DNA from: Streptomyces goshikiensis
GTDB lineage: Bacteria > Actinomycetota > Actinomycetes > Streptomycetales > Streptomycetaceae
Length of the DNA stretch: 64,000 nucleotides
Direction of reading: 5' to 3'
NCBI RefSeq assembly: GCF_014650555.1
Contig: NZ_BMVE01000001.1
Location: 744,001 to 808,000, forward strand
This document shows positions 1-8,357 of the stretch, one piece after another (positions within the stretch are counted from its first letter, which is position 1; each line of letters opens with the position of its first letter). A model generated the notes under the pieces. It searched no databases. It was given only the letters and a program-made list of their open reading frames with translations, and had not been told where the DNA came from. The translations under genes and the position numbers were made by a program.

Positions 1-87
1 GCGTGACGCGCGACGCGTGACGCTCGGCGCATAGCGCTCAGGTGATCCGGGGCGCCCCACCGCCAGGGGGGCGCCCCTCCGCGTGCC

Positions 88-498
88 CTACGACAGGACG
101 GCGAGCGCGTCGATCTCGACGAGCAGCCCGGCCGGCAGGCCGACGTACACGGTCGTCCGGGCGGCGGGGGCCTCCTTCAGGCCCTGCTCCTCGAAGTAGG
201 CGTTGTAGATGTCGTTCATCTCGGCGAAGTGGCCGGTGTCGGTCAGGTAGACGCGGATCATCATCGCGTCGTCCCAGCTCGCGCCGCCGGCCTCCAGCAC
301 CGAGCGGACGTTCTCCAGCGTCTGGAGGGTCTGTGCGCGCAGCGTCGGCCCGGCGGGGGTGGGCGCCCGGCCCTCCACGTGCGGGAGGAAGCCGACCTGG
401 CCGGCGACCTGGAGGATGTTCCCCTTGCGGACGCCGTGCGAGAACTTCGCGGGCGGGGCGGTGTGGGTGGCGGGCGTGACGGCGGTCTTCTCGGTCAT
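88..498 (-). CDS. ridA: RidA family enamine/imine deaminase
   Basis: A 136-residue protein of the RidA/YjgF fold, which hydrolyses reactive enamine/imine intermediates such as 2-aminoacrylate released by PLP-dependent deaminases. Family features seen are the core stretch GNILQVAGQVGF, an internal TLENVRSVLEAGG helix region, and near the C-terminus ARTTVYVGLPAG followed by VEIDALAV; the Arg in ARTTV matches the substrate-binding Arg of active RidA proteins. The ATG at 498 overlaps the stop of the upstream IclR gene by 4 bp (ATGA), so the two are probably translationally coupled. The divergent deaminase at 1416 would produce the enamine that RidA clears. Length is usual for the family. Confidence 0.9.
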   Translation of the reverse strand: MTEKTAVTPATHTAPPAKFSHGVRKGNILQVAGQVGFLPHVEGRAPTPAGPTLRAQTLQTLENVRSVLEAGGASWDDAMMIRVYLTDTGHFAEMNDIYNAYFEEQGLKEAPAARTTVYVGLPAGLLVEIDALAVLS

Positions 499-1259
499 GA
501 CGGCGACGGGTCCCTCTGTGCGGAGCCGGAGTACTCCCGGCTGATGGTGTCGGCGGTACGGCGCACCAGGGGCAGCAGTTCGAGCAGCCCCTCGGCGTCC
601 ACCACCACGGTGGGCGCGGAGACCGACAGGGCGGCGACGACCCGCCCGTCGGGCCCGCGGACGGGCGCGCCGACGCAGTTGACGGCCTCTTCGTGCCCCC
701 CGAGGTCGGCGGCCCAGCCCTGCTCCCGTACGAGGGCCAGCTCCCGCAGGAAAGCCTCCGGTCCGGGGGTCGAGCGGGCGGTGTAGCGGGGGTATTCGAT
801 CCGCCCCGCCAGCGCCTCGCGGTCGTCCTCCGGGAGGTCGGCGACGAGCAGCTTGGCGACGGCGGCGACGGTGAGGGGGACGGGCCTGCCGATGCGGGAG
901 TACAGGCGGACGGGGTAGCGGCTCTCGACCTTGTCGATGTAGACGACCTCGTCGTCCTGGTGGAGGGCGAGGTGGACGGTGTGGCCGGTGAGCCGGCCCA
1001 GGTCGACGAGGTGGGGGTGGGCCACGGCGCGGACGTCGAGGTTCTCGACGGCCTCGGCGGCCAGCGCGAAGAGGCGGGACCCGAGGCGGTAGCGGCCGTC
1101 GGGCTGCCGGTAGGCGAAGCCGTGCTCCCCGAGGGTGCGCAGCAGGCGGAGCGCGGTGCTCTTGTGCACGCCGAGCTCCTCGGCCACCTCGCCGAGCCCG
1201 GCCGGACCCCGCGCGAGCAGCGGCAGGATCCCCAGCGCCCGCTCCACCGACTGGCTCAC
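495..1259 (-). CDS. IclR family transcriptional regulator
   Basis: 254 residues with an N-terminal winged helix (about residues 1-60: SVERALGILPLLARG, then ELGVHKSTALRLLRTL as recognition helix) and a C-terminal IclR effector-binding domain (LGSRLFALAAEAVENLD, VAAVAKLLVADLPE, ending with ALSVSAPT). The GTG at 1259 is preferred because GGGAGG lies just upstream and the protein then begins directly at the HTH. It is divergent from the D-amino-acid deaminase/D-aminoacylase genes and coupled to ridA, which suggests it is the local regulator of D-amino-acid use. Whether it activates or represses cannot be told from sequence. Confidence 0.9.
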   Translation of the reverse strand: MSQSVERALGILPLLARGPAGLGEVAEELGVHKSTALRLLRTLGEHGFAYRQPDGRYRLGSRLFALAAEAVENLDVRAVAHPHLVDLGRLTGHTVHLALHQDDEVVYIDKVESRYPVRLYSRIGRPVPLTVAAVAKLLVADLPEDDREALAGRIEYPRYTARSTPGPEAFLRELALVREQGWAADLGGHEEAVNCVGAPVRGPDGRVVAALSVSAPTVVVDAEGLLELLPLVRRTADTISREYSGSAQRDPSPS

Positions 1260-1344
1260 GCCGTGCCCCTCCCGTTTCCGCTCCGCGCACCGCTGCGCGG
1301 CGGGAGCGTGCGGCAGGGCGGACGTTGACCCGCCGTCACCCGGG

Positions 1345-1397
1345 ATGTTAGACAGCTCGCAGCGCCATACGCAACGACCGTTGCACCACCCGCAACG
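1345..1397 (-). promoter_or_regulatory. iclR promoter with overlapping dyad (candidate IclR operator)
   Basis: Reading the minus strand, TTGCGT (1374-1369) and TAACAT (1350-1345) are separated by 18 bp and resemble a -35/-10 pair for the iclR gene. A 14-bp dyad GCAACGACCGTTGC (1371-1384) overlaps the -35, and a further GCAACG half-site lies at 1392-1397, just before the ribosome binding site of the divergent gene. The position is suitable for an autoregulated divergent operator. Binding is inferred. Confidence 0.45.
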
Positions 1398-1415
1398 CCC
1401 CGGGAGGCACCGCAC

Positions 1416-2696
1416 ATGCCCAGCGACCCCGTCCAGGCCCTCGCGGCCGAACCGGCAGACCACCGCTTCAAGGGCCTGCCCCCGGACGCGGCGTCGCTCG
1501 GACTCACCGTCGGCGACCTCGCCGCCGAGCGCCGGAACCTGCACACCGGCGGGTTCACCACCCCGGTGCTCACCCTCGACGCGGACGCCCTGGAGCACAA
1601 CCTCGCCGCCCTCGGCGAGTACGCCGGCCGCCACGGCCTCGCCTTCGCGCCCCACGGCAAGACCTGCATGGCCCCGCAGCTGTTCCGCCGCCAGCTGGAC
1701 CACGGCGCCTGGGGCATCACCGCCGCCGTGCCCCACCAGGCCCGCGTCTACCGCGCCTTCGGCATCCAGCGGATCTTCCTCGCCAACGAGCTCGTCGACC
1801 CCGCCGCCCTGCGCTGGGTCGCCGCGGAACTCGCCGCCGACCCCGGCTTCCGCTTCGTCTGCTACGTCGACTCCGTGCGCGGCGTCCAGCTGATGGACCG
1901 GGCCCTCCAGGGGCAGGGCGCCACCGTAGACGTCGTCGTCGAACTCGGCGCCGGCGAAGGGGCCCGTACCGGCGCCCGGAGCGACGACGACGTCCGCGCC
2001 GTCGCCGACGCCGTCGCCGAGACCACCACCCTGCGCCTCGTCGGCATCGCCGGGTACGAGGCCGAGGTCCCCGGCGCCGACCCGGAGTCCGTCCACGCCT
2101 ACCTGCGCCGCCTCACCGGCCTCGTCGTCGAGTTCGACAAGGCCGGCCGCTTCCCCGCCGGTCTCGACGAGATCGTCGTCAGCGCCGGCGGCTCCGCCTG
2201 GTTCGACGCCGTCGCCGACGTCTTCGCCGAGCTGCCCGAACTGTCCCGGCCCACCCTGCGGCTGCTGCGCTCCGGCGCGTACGTCTCCCACGACCACGGC
2301 TGGTACACCCGCCTCACCCCCTTCAACCGGGTCCCCGAGGAGGGCGGCCTGCGCCCCGCGTTCCGCCTGTGGACCCAGGTCGTCTCCCGCCCCTCCCCCA
2401 CCCAGGCCTTCGTCAACGCCGGCAAGCGCGACGTCGCGTACGACCTCGGCCTGCCCGAGGCCGAGCTGGTGCGCGACGCGCTGACCGGCGAGGAGCGGCC
2501 CGCCACCGGCATCCGCCTCGTCAAGCTCTCCGACCAGCACGCCTGGCTGGAGACCGACTCCGCCGACGACGTCGCCGTCGGCGACTGGGTGGCCCTCGGC
2601 ATGTCCCACCCCTGCACCATCTTCGAGAAGTGGCCGCTGATCCCGGTCGTCGCGGCCGACGGCACCGTCACCGACTACGTCCGGACCTTCTTCTAG
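1416..2696 (+). CDS. PLP-dependent D-amino-acid deaminase / D-threonine aldolase-like protein
   Basis: 426 residues of the fold-type III (alanine racemase-like) family that contains D-serine dehydratase and D-threonine aldolase. The N-terminal barrel starts with TPVLTLDADALEHNLAAL, and FAPHGKTCMAP carries the expected PLP lysine (about residue 89). A C-terminal metal-binding segment is seen in LSDQHAWLE and GMSHPCTIFEKWPLIPVV: the His and Cys of the HPC motif bind Zn in D-serine dehydratases. Deamination would yield a 2-oxo acid via an enamine, which explains ridA opposite. The start has GGGAGG about 9 nt upstream. The D-aminoacylase gene begins only 8 bp downstream, so the two form an operon. 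The exact substrate (D-Ser, D-Thr, other) is not determined. Confidence 0.85.
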   Translation: MPSDPVQALAAEPADHRFKGLPPDAASLGLTVGDLAAERRNLHTGGFTTPVLTLDADALEHNLAALGEYAGRHGLAFAPHGKTCMAPQLFRRQLDHGAWGITAAVPHQARVYRAFGIQRIFLANELVDPAALRWVAAELAADPGFRFVCYVDSVRGVQLMDRALQGQGATVDVVVELGAGEGARTGARSDDDVRAVADAVAETTTLRLVGIAGYEAEVPGADPESVHAYLRRLTGLVVEFDKAGRFPAGLDEIVVSAGGSAWFDAVADVFAELPELSRPTLRLLRSGAYVSHDHGWYTRLTPFNRVPEEGGLRPAFRLWTQVVSRPSPTQAFVNAGKRDVAYDLGLPEAELVRDALTGEERPATGIRLVKLSDQHAWLETDSADDVAVGDWVALGMSHPCTIFEKWPLIPVVAADGTVTDYVRTFF

Positions 2697-2704
2697 CCGC
2701 GCCG

Positions 2705-4291
2705 GTGGACCTGGTCATCCGCGGGGCCCGCGTCGTGGACGGCACGGGCGGGCCCTCCTACACCGCGGACGTCGCCGTCCACGCGGGCCGCGTCACCGAG
2801 ATCGGCCGCGTCCGCGCGGGCGGCCGGCGCACCCTGGACGCCCACGGGCTCGCCTTGGCGCCCGGGTTCATCGACATGCACGCCCACAGCGACCTCGCGC
2901 TGCTGCGCGACCCGGACCACAGCGCCAAGGCCGCGCAGGGCGTGACCCTCGAAGTCCTCGGCCAGGACGGCCTCTCGTACGCCCCCGTGGACGACCGCAC
3001 TCTCACCGAGGTCCGCGCCGCCATCGCCGGCTGGAACGGCGGCGCCCCCTGGGACCCGGAGGACGACGTCGACTTCGGGTGGCGCACCGTCGGCGAGTAC
3101 CTCGACCGCCTCGACGCCACCGGCATCGCGGTGAACGCCGCCTACCTCGTCCCCCAGGGCACCGTCCGCGCGTACGCCCTCGGCTGGGACGACCGCCCCG
3201 CGACCCCCGCCGAGCTCGACCGGATGCGGCGGCTGGTCGCCGAGGGCCTCGCGCAGGGCGCCGTCGGCATGTCCTCGGGGCTCACCTACACCCCCGGCAT
3301 GTACGCCTCCGGCGCCGAACTCACCGAGCTGTGCCGGGTGGTGGCCGCGTACGGCGGCTACTACTGCCCGCACCACCGCTCGTACGGGCGCGGCGCGCTC
3401 GGCGCCTACGCGGAGATGGTCGAGCTCACCCGGGCCGCCGGCTGCGCGCTCCACCTCGCCCACGCCACCATGAACTTCGGCGAGAACGAGGGCCGCGCGG
3501 GCGAGCTCCTCGCCCTCCTCGACGACGCCCTCGCCGGCGGCGCCGACATCACCCTCGACTCCTACCCGTACACCCCGGGCTGCACCACCCTCGTCGCGCT
3601 GCTGCCCAGCTGGGCGGGCGAGGGCGGCCCCGAGGCGGTGCTGGCCCGGCTGCGCGACGACGCCGAGGCCGAGCGGATCCGGTACGCGCTGGAGGTCACC
3701 GGCGCCGACGGCTGCCACGGGGTGCCCGTCGACTGGTCGGCCATCGAGATCTCGGGGACGGCGGACCCCGCGTACGGGGCGTACGTCGGCACCCGCCTCG
3801 ACGGCTGGGACAGCGCCCGCCGGCTGCTCCTCGGCGACCGCCTGGGGTCCACCGTCCTCCAGCACGTCGGCCACGAGGAGAACGTCCGGGCGATCATGCG
3901 CCACCCCGTCCACACCGGCGGCTCGGACGGCATCCTGCGCGGCGCGAAGCCGCACCCGCGGGCGTACGGCACCTTCCCCCACTACCTCGGCCGCTACGTC
4001 CGCGAACTCGGCGTGCTGTCCCTGGAGGAGTGCGTGGCCCACCTGTCCGGGCGCCCCGCGGCCCGGCTGCGGCTGCCCGACCGGGGCCTGGTCCGCGAGG
4101 GGTACCGCGCCGACCTGGTCCTCTTCGACCCGCAGACCGTCGCGGCCGGCTCCACCTACGAGCACCCGCGCGTGCTGCCGGCCGGGATCCCGTACGTCCT
4201 GATCGACGGCCGCTTCGTCATGAGCGACGGCCGCCGCACCGACGTCCTCGCCGGCCGCTCCGTCCGCCGCACGCCGCACGACGGCCGCTGA
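2705..4291 (+). CDS. N-acyl-D-amino-acid deacylase (D-aminoacylase)
   Basis: 528 residues of the amidohydrolase superfamily. It opens with the typical small beta-domain DLVIRGARVVDGTG and the metal motif GFIDMHAHSDLAL (HxH). Further barrel residues appear in YYCPHHRSYG, LHLAHATMNFGE and GGSDGILRG (catalytic Asp), and the C-terminal strand region reads RADLVLFDPQTV. This is the usual length for D-aminoacylase (about 500-530). It hydrolyses N-acyl-D-amino acids to free D-amino acids, which the preceding gene can deaminate. The GTG at 2705 is chosen because homologous proteins begin M-D-L-V-I-R; the 8-bp gap suggests coupled translation. Confidence 0.88.
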   Translation: MDLVIRGARVVDGTGGPSYTADVAVHAGRVTEIGRVRAGGRRTLDAHGLALAPGFIDMHAHSDLALLRDPDHSAKAAQGVTLEVLGQDGLSYAPVDDRTLTEVRAAIAGWNGGAPWDPEDDVDFGWRTVGEYLDRLDATGIAVNAAYLVPQGTVRAYALGWDDRPATPAELDRMRRLVAEGLAQGAVGMSSGLTYTPGMYASGAELTELCRVVAAYGGYYCPHHRSYGRGALGAYAEMVELTRAAGCALHLAHATMNFGENEGRAGELLALLDDALAGGADITLDSYPYTPGCTTLVALLPSWAGEGGPEAVLARLRDDAEAERIRYALEVTGADGCHGVPVDWSAIEISGTADPAYGAYVGTRLDGWDSARRLLLGDRLGSTVLQHVGHEENVRAIMRHPVHTGGSDGILRGAKPHPRAYGTFPHYLGRYVRELGVLSLEECVAHLSGRPAARLRLPDRGLVREGYRADLVLFDPQTVAAGSTYEHPRVLPAGIPYVLIDGRFVMSDGRRTDVLAGRSVRRTPHDGR

Positions 4292-4322
4292 GGGGTCACC
4301 GCCCCCGCCTACCATGGGCGCC

Positions 4323-5330
4323 ATGATCGCCTTCGGCCCCGCCGCGCTCTGCCTCCTCCTCTTCTGCGTGAGCGCGCGGGCGGACCGCAGGCGCTTCCAG
4401 AACGCCGTCCTCCTCGGCCTCACGCTGATGTTCGCCTCGATCGGCGTGGTGTTCCTGCTCCCCGGCCTGCCGTCGCCGCTCGACACGATCGCGATGCTGC
4501 TGGTCTTCCTCGTACCGTCCCTCGGCATCCTCGCGCTCGGCGCCTTCCTGATCGGCAACGGCCTGACGATGGTCCGCAAGGAGGGCACCAGCCCGGCCAA
4601 CCTGCTGTCCCTGGCGGCGGGAGTGGGGATCTTCGCCCTGATCGCGCTGGTCGCCACCGTCCCCGAGCGGGGCTCGCGCCTGGTGGACTCGCTCGTGGTG
4701 TGCCTGGTGCTGCTCGCCGGCTACGTCTCCTTCCTCTTCGTCTGCTTCCTCGCCTACGCCTGCCTCTACGGGCGGATCACGGTGCGCGGGAACGTCGACT
4801 ACGTCGTGGTGCTCGGCTCCGGCCTCACCGGCGGCGAGGACGTCCCGCCGCTGCTGGCCTCCCGCCTGGAGAAGGGCCACCGGATCCACACCGCCCAGCT
4901 GGCCCGCGGCGGCCCGGCGCCGCTGCTGCTCGCCTCGGGCGGGCAGGGGCCGGGCGAGGCGGTCCCGGAGGCCCGGGCCATGGCGGACTGGCTGATCGCG
5001 CGGGGCGTTGCGCGGGAACACGTACGGCTGGAGGACCGCTCCCGCACCACGGAGGAGAACCTCCGCTTCAGCCGGGAACTGATGGCGGAGGAGAACCCCG
5101 GGTACCGCTGCGTCGTCGTCACCAACAGCTTCCACGCCTTCCGGGCCGCGATGACGGCCCGCAGGGCCGGGGTCAACGGCCAGGTGCTGGGCTCGCCGAC
5201 GGCCGCGTATTTCTGGCCGAGCGCCACGATCCGCGAGTTCGTCGCGGTCTTCTGGGAGCACCGGGTGGTCAACCTGGGCATCTGCGCCGCCATCGCGGCC
5301 CTGACGGCGCTGGTGGCCGTCACCACCTGA
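4323..5330 (+). CDS. YdcF/SanA-like (DUF218) membrane protein
   Basis: 335 residues with several N-terminal membrane segments (AALCLLLFCVSA, LLGLTLMFASIGVVFLLPG, IAMLLVFLVPSLGILALGAFL, IFALIALVATV, LVVCLVLLAGYVSFLFVCFLAYACLYG) and then a cytosolic or extracytoplasmic DUF218 domain: DYVVVLGSGL, LLLASGGQGPGE, RSRTTEENLRFS, CVVVTNSFHAFRA. A last hydrophobic segment ends the protein. DUF218 proteins are tied to envelope or vancomycin-barrier functions (SanA, YdcF), but their chemistry is unknown. TACCAT at 4310-4315 lies 7 nt before ATG 4323, fitting a leaderless start; ATG 4314 is the alternative. Probably its own transcription unit. Confidence 0.8.
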   Translation: MIAFGPAALCLLLFCVSARADRRRFQNAVLLGLTLMFASIGVVFLLPGLPSPLDTIAMLLVFLVPSLGILALGAFLIGNGLTMVRKEGTSPANLLSLAAGVGIFALIALVATVPERGSRLVDSLVVCLVLLAGYVSFLFVCFLAYACLYGRITVRGNVDYVVVLGSGLTGGEDVPPLLASRLEKGHRIHTAQLARGGPAPLLLASGGQGPGEAVPEARAMADWLIARGVAREHVRLEDRSRTTEENLRFSRELMAEENPGYRCVVVTNSFHAFRAAMTARRAGVNGQVLGSPTAAYFWPSATIREFVAVFWEHRVVNLGICAAIAALTALVAVTT

Positions 5331-5413
5331 GCGGGGGCGCGGGGCGGCCGAAGTGCGTTCATGGCGATGTCGCCGCACGATGGGGGCCAGGGGGCAACTG
5401 GAGGGAGCATGCG

Positions 5414-5599
5414 ATGGACACTGAATCGGACCAGCAGCCCGGCCGGCCGGCCAAGCTCTACACCGGCGGCGAGCGCCCGTACGACCCCGAAGACCTCGTG
5501 ATGGCCACCGGCGCGGACCCGACTCCGGAGCGGATCCAAAAGGCCCGCCAGCTGATCGAGAAGGAGGGCCCGGAGGTCATCGAGCGCTACCTCCCGTAA
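5414..5599 (+). CDS. Small conserved hypothetical protein
   Basis: 61 residues, acidic and probably soluble: an N-terminal flexible part (DTESDQQPGRPAK), then GGERPYDPEDLVMATG and a predicted C-terminal helix PERIQKARQLIEKEGPEVIERYLP. No catalytic motif is visible. GGAGGG sits 7-8 nt before ATG 5414; the ATG at 5409 is in another frame and stops early. The coding pattern is convincing (third-position G/C), and it stands alone between a membrane protein gene and the helicase gene. Function not recognised. Confidence 0.7.
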   Translation: MDTESDQQPGRPAKLYTGGERPYDPEDLVMATGADPTPERIQKARQLIEKEGPEVIERYLP

Positions 5600-5721
5600 T
5601 ACGGCCCGCGCGATGAATAACAGGCCACATTCCGGCCGGTCTGGTCAATGTTTACTTTTCCGAAATCCCTCCGCATAGTGGCGCCTCGACCTAGTGGCGA
5701 TCCATTCGAGAGGGCCATTTC

Positions 5722-7824
5722 TTGACTCAGATCGACGATGTTGCCGCGCACGAGGTGGAGCGGGAGCGGGAGCAGGTGTCCGTCATCGGCGAGCTGCTCG
5801 ACGAGCGGCTCGCCGGAACGCGGGAGCAGCTGGCGCACGTGCTCGCCACTCCGCCGCAGGGTGCGGCCGAGACCTACGAGAGGGACGTGACGGCCGGGCG
5901 GCTGGCCGGGGAGGTCCGCCGGCTGGAGGGCGCCGAGGAAGGGCTGGTCTTCGGCCGCATCGACCTGGCGGACGGGACCGTCCTGCGGATCGGGCGGCTG
6001 GGGCTGCACCGGGACGCCGACGAGCTGCCCGTGCTGCTGGACTGGCGGGCCGAGGCCGCGCGGCCCTTCTACGAGGCGACGCCGGTTCACCCCATGGGCC
6101 TGCGCCGGCGCCGCCACCTGCGCCTGAAGGGCCGCACGGTGCTGGGGGTCAGCGATGAGCTGCTCGACGGCTCCGCACCCACCGCCCGGGACCTCATCGG
6201 CGACGGCCCGCTGACGGCGGCGCTCCAGGAACGGCGCACGGGACGGATGGGCGCGGCCGTCGCCACGCTCCAGGCCGAGCAGGACGCGATCGTCCGGTCG
6301 CCGCACCGCGGGGTGACGGTGGTGCAGGGCGGCCCGGGCACCGGAAAGACCGTGGTGGCACTGCACCGCGCCGCGTACGTGCTGTACGCGTTCCCGAAGG
6401 CCGCCGAACGCGGCGTGCTCGTCCTGGGACCGAACGCGCGGTTCCTCGACTACATCTGCCAGGTCCTGCCCTCCCTCGGCGAGAACGATGTCGTCCTCGC
6501 GACCTGCGAGGAACTGGCCGGCGTCGCACCGGGCGCCGCGGACGCCTTCGAGACGGCGCGCCTGAAGGGAAGTTCCGCGCTGGCCGGCGCGCTCGCCGCC
6601 GTGGTCCGCTCGCGGCAGGCCCCGGACACGGAATTCGACGTCCGGGTCGGACAGGAGTGGATCCGGCTGCGGGACGAGGACGTCGCACGGGCGCGGACAT
6701 CGGCACAGACCAGCGGGCTCGCGCACAACCGGGCGCGCCGGCTGTTCAAGGAGCTGCTGGTCGACGACCTCGTCCGCGAGCTCGCCCGCAGCGGCGCCGA
6801 AGCGCTCGAACTCATCGACGCCCAGGTCGAGCAACTGACCGGCCTCGACCTCGACCGCATCGCGGCGGCGGACCTGCGCCGCCTCGGTGTTGACGACGCG
6901 CCGGCCACCGGCGCCGGCGAGTTCGACGCCGACGCCGTGCGCGCCGACCTCCTGGACGACGCCCCGCTCGACCGGGCCGTCGAGGAGCTGTGGCCGCGCC
7001 TCACTCCCGGCGACGTGGTCCGCGCCCTGCTGACGGACGCCGACGCGCTCGACGCGCACCTGCCACAGCTCACCGACGAGCAGCGGGCCCTGCTGCGGCG
7101 CTCACCCGGTGCGCCCTGGACGGACGCCGACGTACCGCTCCTCGACGAGGCGTCGAGCCTGGTCGACGGCCCGCCCGAGCGGGTCTTCGGTCACGTCGTC
7201 GTCGACGAGGCGCAAGAACTCACCGCCATGCAGTGGCAGATGGTCGTACGCCGCTGCCCGGGCAGATCGATGACACTGGTCGGCGATTTCGCGCAGGCCG
7301 GCCCGGCCACGGTCGCCCGGGACTGGCAGGAGGCACTCGGCCCGCACCTCGGACGGCGCTTCGACCTGCGCACCCTGACCGTCGGCTACCGGACCACGCG
7401 GGAGATCCTCGCCACGACGGAGAAGCTGCTCGCCCGGATCTCCCCGGGCCGCCCGCCGATCCGCTCGATCCGGCGCGGCGAAGCACCCCGCACCCTTGCC
7501 GCCGCCCCCGAATCGCTCGTCGTCACCCTGCTGCGGGAGCTGCGGGATCAAGGCGCGGCGCACCCGGGCGAGTTGACCGGGGTGATCTGCGCCGACGGCA
7601 GGGTGGAGCAGCTCGCGGCCGCGGGCATCGAGCGGCACGCCCGGCTGGTGCCGGCCTCGCAGGCGCGCGGCCTGGAGTTCGACGCCGCCGTCGTGGTCGA
7701 CCCGGACGAGATCACCGCCGCCCGCCCCGGAGGCGAGCGCGACCTGTACGTCGCCCTCACCCGGGCCACCAAGCGCCTGTGCACGATCACCGTCGCGCCG
7801 CAGCCCGCGAAGAGCGCTGGCTGA
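5722..7824 (+). CDS. helR: HelR/HelD-type RNA polymerase-recycling helicase-like ATPase
   Basis: 700 residues of superfamily 1 (UvrD/Rep-like). A charged N-terminal helix region (HEVEREREQVSVIGELLDERL) precedes a domain with WRAEAARPFYEATP, which is characteristic of HelD proteins. Walker A is GGPGTGKT (about residues 203-210), Walker B VVVDEAQELTAMQW (about 492-505), motif III LVGDFAQAGP, motif IV GYRTTREI, and motif VI LYVALTRATKRL. Actinobacterial HelD proteins free stalled RNA polymerase, and the HelR branch confers rifamycin tolerance by displacing the drug. Assignment to HelR rather than general HelD rests on length and resemblance only. The start is TTG 5722 with GAGAGGG upstream. I see no clear long inverted repeat (such as a rifamycin-associated element) in 5600-5721. 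Confidence 0.8.
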   Translation: MTQIDDVAAHEVEREREQVSVIGELLDERLAGTREQLAHVLATPPQGAAETYERDVTAGRLAGEVRRLEGAEEGLVFGRIDLADGTVLRIGRLGLHRDADELPVLLDWRAEAARPFYEATPVHPMGLRRRRHLRLKGRTVLGVSDELLDGSAPTARDLIGDGPLTAALQERRTGRMGAAVATLQAEQDAIVRSPHRGVTVVQGGPGTGKTVVALHRAAYVLYAFPKAAERGVLVLGPNARFLDYICQVLPSLGENDVVLATCEELAGVAPGAADAFETARLKGSSALAGALAAVVRSRQAPDTEFDVRVGQEWIRLRDEDVARARTSAQTSGLAHNRARRLFKELLVDDLVRELARSGAEALELIDAQVEQLTGLDLDRIAAADLRRLGVDDAPATGAGEFDADAVRADLLDDAPLDRAVEELWPRLTPGDVVRALLTDADALDAHLPQLTDEQRALLRRSPGAPWTDADVPLLDEASSLVDGPPERVFGHVVVDEAQELTAMQWQMVVRRCPGRSMTLVGDFAQAGPATVARDWQEALGPHLGRRFDLRTLTVGYRTTREILATTEKLLARISPGRPPIRSIRRGEAPRTLAAAPESLVVTLLRELRDQGAAHPGELTGVICADGRVEQLAAAGIERHARLVPASQARGLEFDAAVVVDPDEITAARPGGERDLYVALTRATKRLCTITVAPQPAKSAG

Positions 7825-7831
7825 AGCCGCC

Positions 7832-7859
7832 CGGCCCGCCACGTACGGGGACCGGGCCG
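7832..7859 (+). terminator. Hairpin after helR
   Basis: CGGCCCG (7832-7838) pairs with CGGGCCG (7853-7859) around a 14-nt loop, directly after the helR stop. No T-tract follows, as is common for streptomycete terminators. Confidence 0.4.
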
Positions 7860-7903
7860 CAATGCCTGGGAAGCGGCCCGGGGCTCTCGGTAGCGTGCCA
7901 AGC

Positions 7904-8200
7904 ATGGACACGACAGCGCGCACCCCGACCACCGACGCGAACGAGAAGCCCGGTTGGGGCCTCGCGGCCCTCTTCTCCGGCGCCCTGCTCGCCTGCGTCC
8001 GCCACGGCGGCACGGCCGGCTGGTGGATCGCCCTGTGGGCACCGCTGCTGATCCTGGCCGCCCTCGTCACGGCGTACGGGTGGTCCGTGTCGGCCCGCGT
8101 CCGCTTCCGGATGGGCCCCTGGGAGTGGTTCGCCCTGTTCGGTACGCACGTGGGCCTGCTGCTCGGCGGCGGCATCGCCGTGGGCCTGCTCGACCCCTGA
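7904..8200 (+). CDS. Small two-TM membrane protein, hypothetical
   Basis: 98 residues: a polar N-terminus (MDTTARTPTTDANEKPG), followed by two clear membrane spans (GWWIALWAPLLILAALVTAYGW and WFALFGTHVGLLLGGGIAVGLL) and a weaker hydrophobic segment AALFSGALLACVRH. No family recognised. ATG 7904 is chosen because TAGCGT (7891-7896) lies 7 nt before it, the leaderless pattern; the upstream in-frame ATG at 7862 falls inside promoter sequence. It is followed by a strong hairpin, so it is likely monocistronic. Confidence 0.65.
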   Translation: MDTTARTPTTDANEKPGWGLAALFSGALLACVRHGGTAGWWIALWAPLLILAALVTAYGWSVSARVRFRMGPWEWFALFGTHVGLLLGGGIAVGLLDP

Positions 8201-8209
8201 GCGGAAGGC

Positions 8210-8233
8210 CCGCACCGCCCGCGGCCGGTGCGG
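8210..8233 (+). terminator. Hairpin after small membrane protein gene
   Basis: CCGCACCG (8210-8217) and CGGTGCGG (8226-8233) form a perfect 8-bp stem with an 8-nt loop, 10 nt after the stop codon of the small membrane protein gene. Confidence 0.55.
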
Positions 8234-8296
8234 CGATCGAGGTTCCGCCCACCGGCCGCATGGGTAGGTGTCCCGGCGAACACCCGCTCGGGGCAG

Positions 8297-8337
8297 GGGA
8301 TCGCGGGATCGCGGGATCAGTTGGGATCAGTGGGATC
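8297..8337. repeat. Five short GGGATC repeats
   Basis: GGGATC occurs at 8297, 8305, 8313, 8323 and 8332 (spacing 8-10 bp), ending just before the GGGGGAGG ribosome binding site of the gene at 8358. It may be replication slippage or an array of protein sites. Confidence 0.7.
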
Positions 8338-8357
8338 AGGGGGAGGCCGGGCGATGA

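Noticed and set aside
1260..2609. A minus-strand open frame fused in front of the IclR regulator
   Set aside because: It is antisense to the deaminase gene. The IclR gene has a clear ribosome binding site before GTG 1259.
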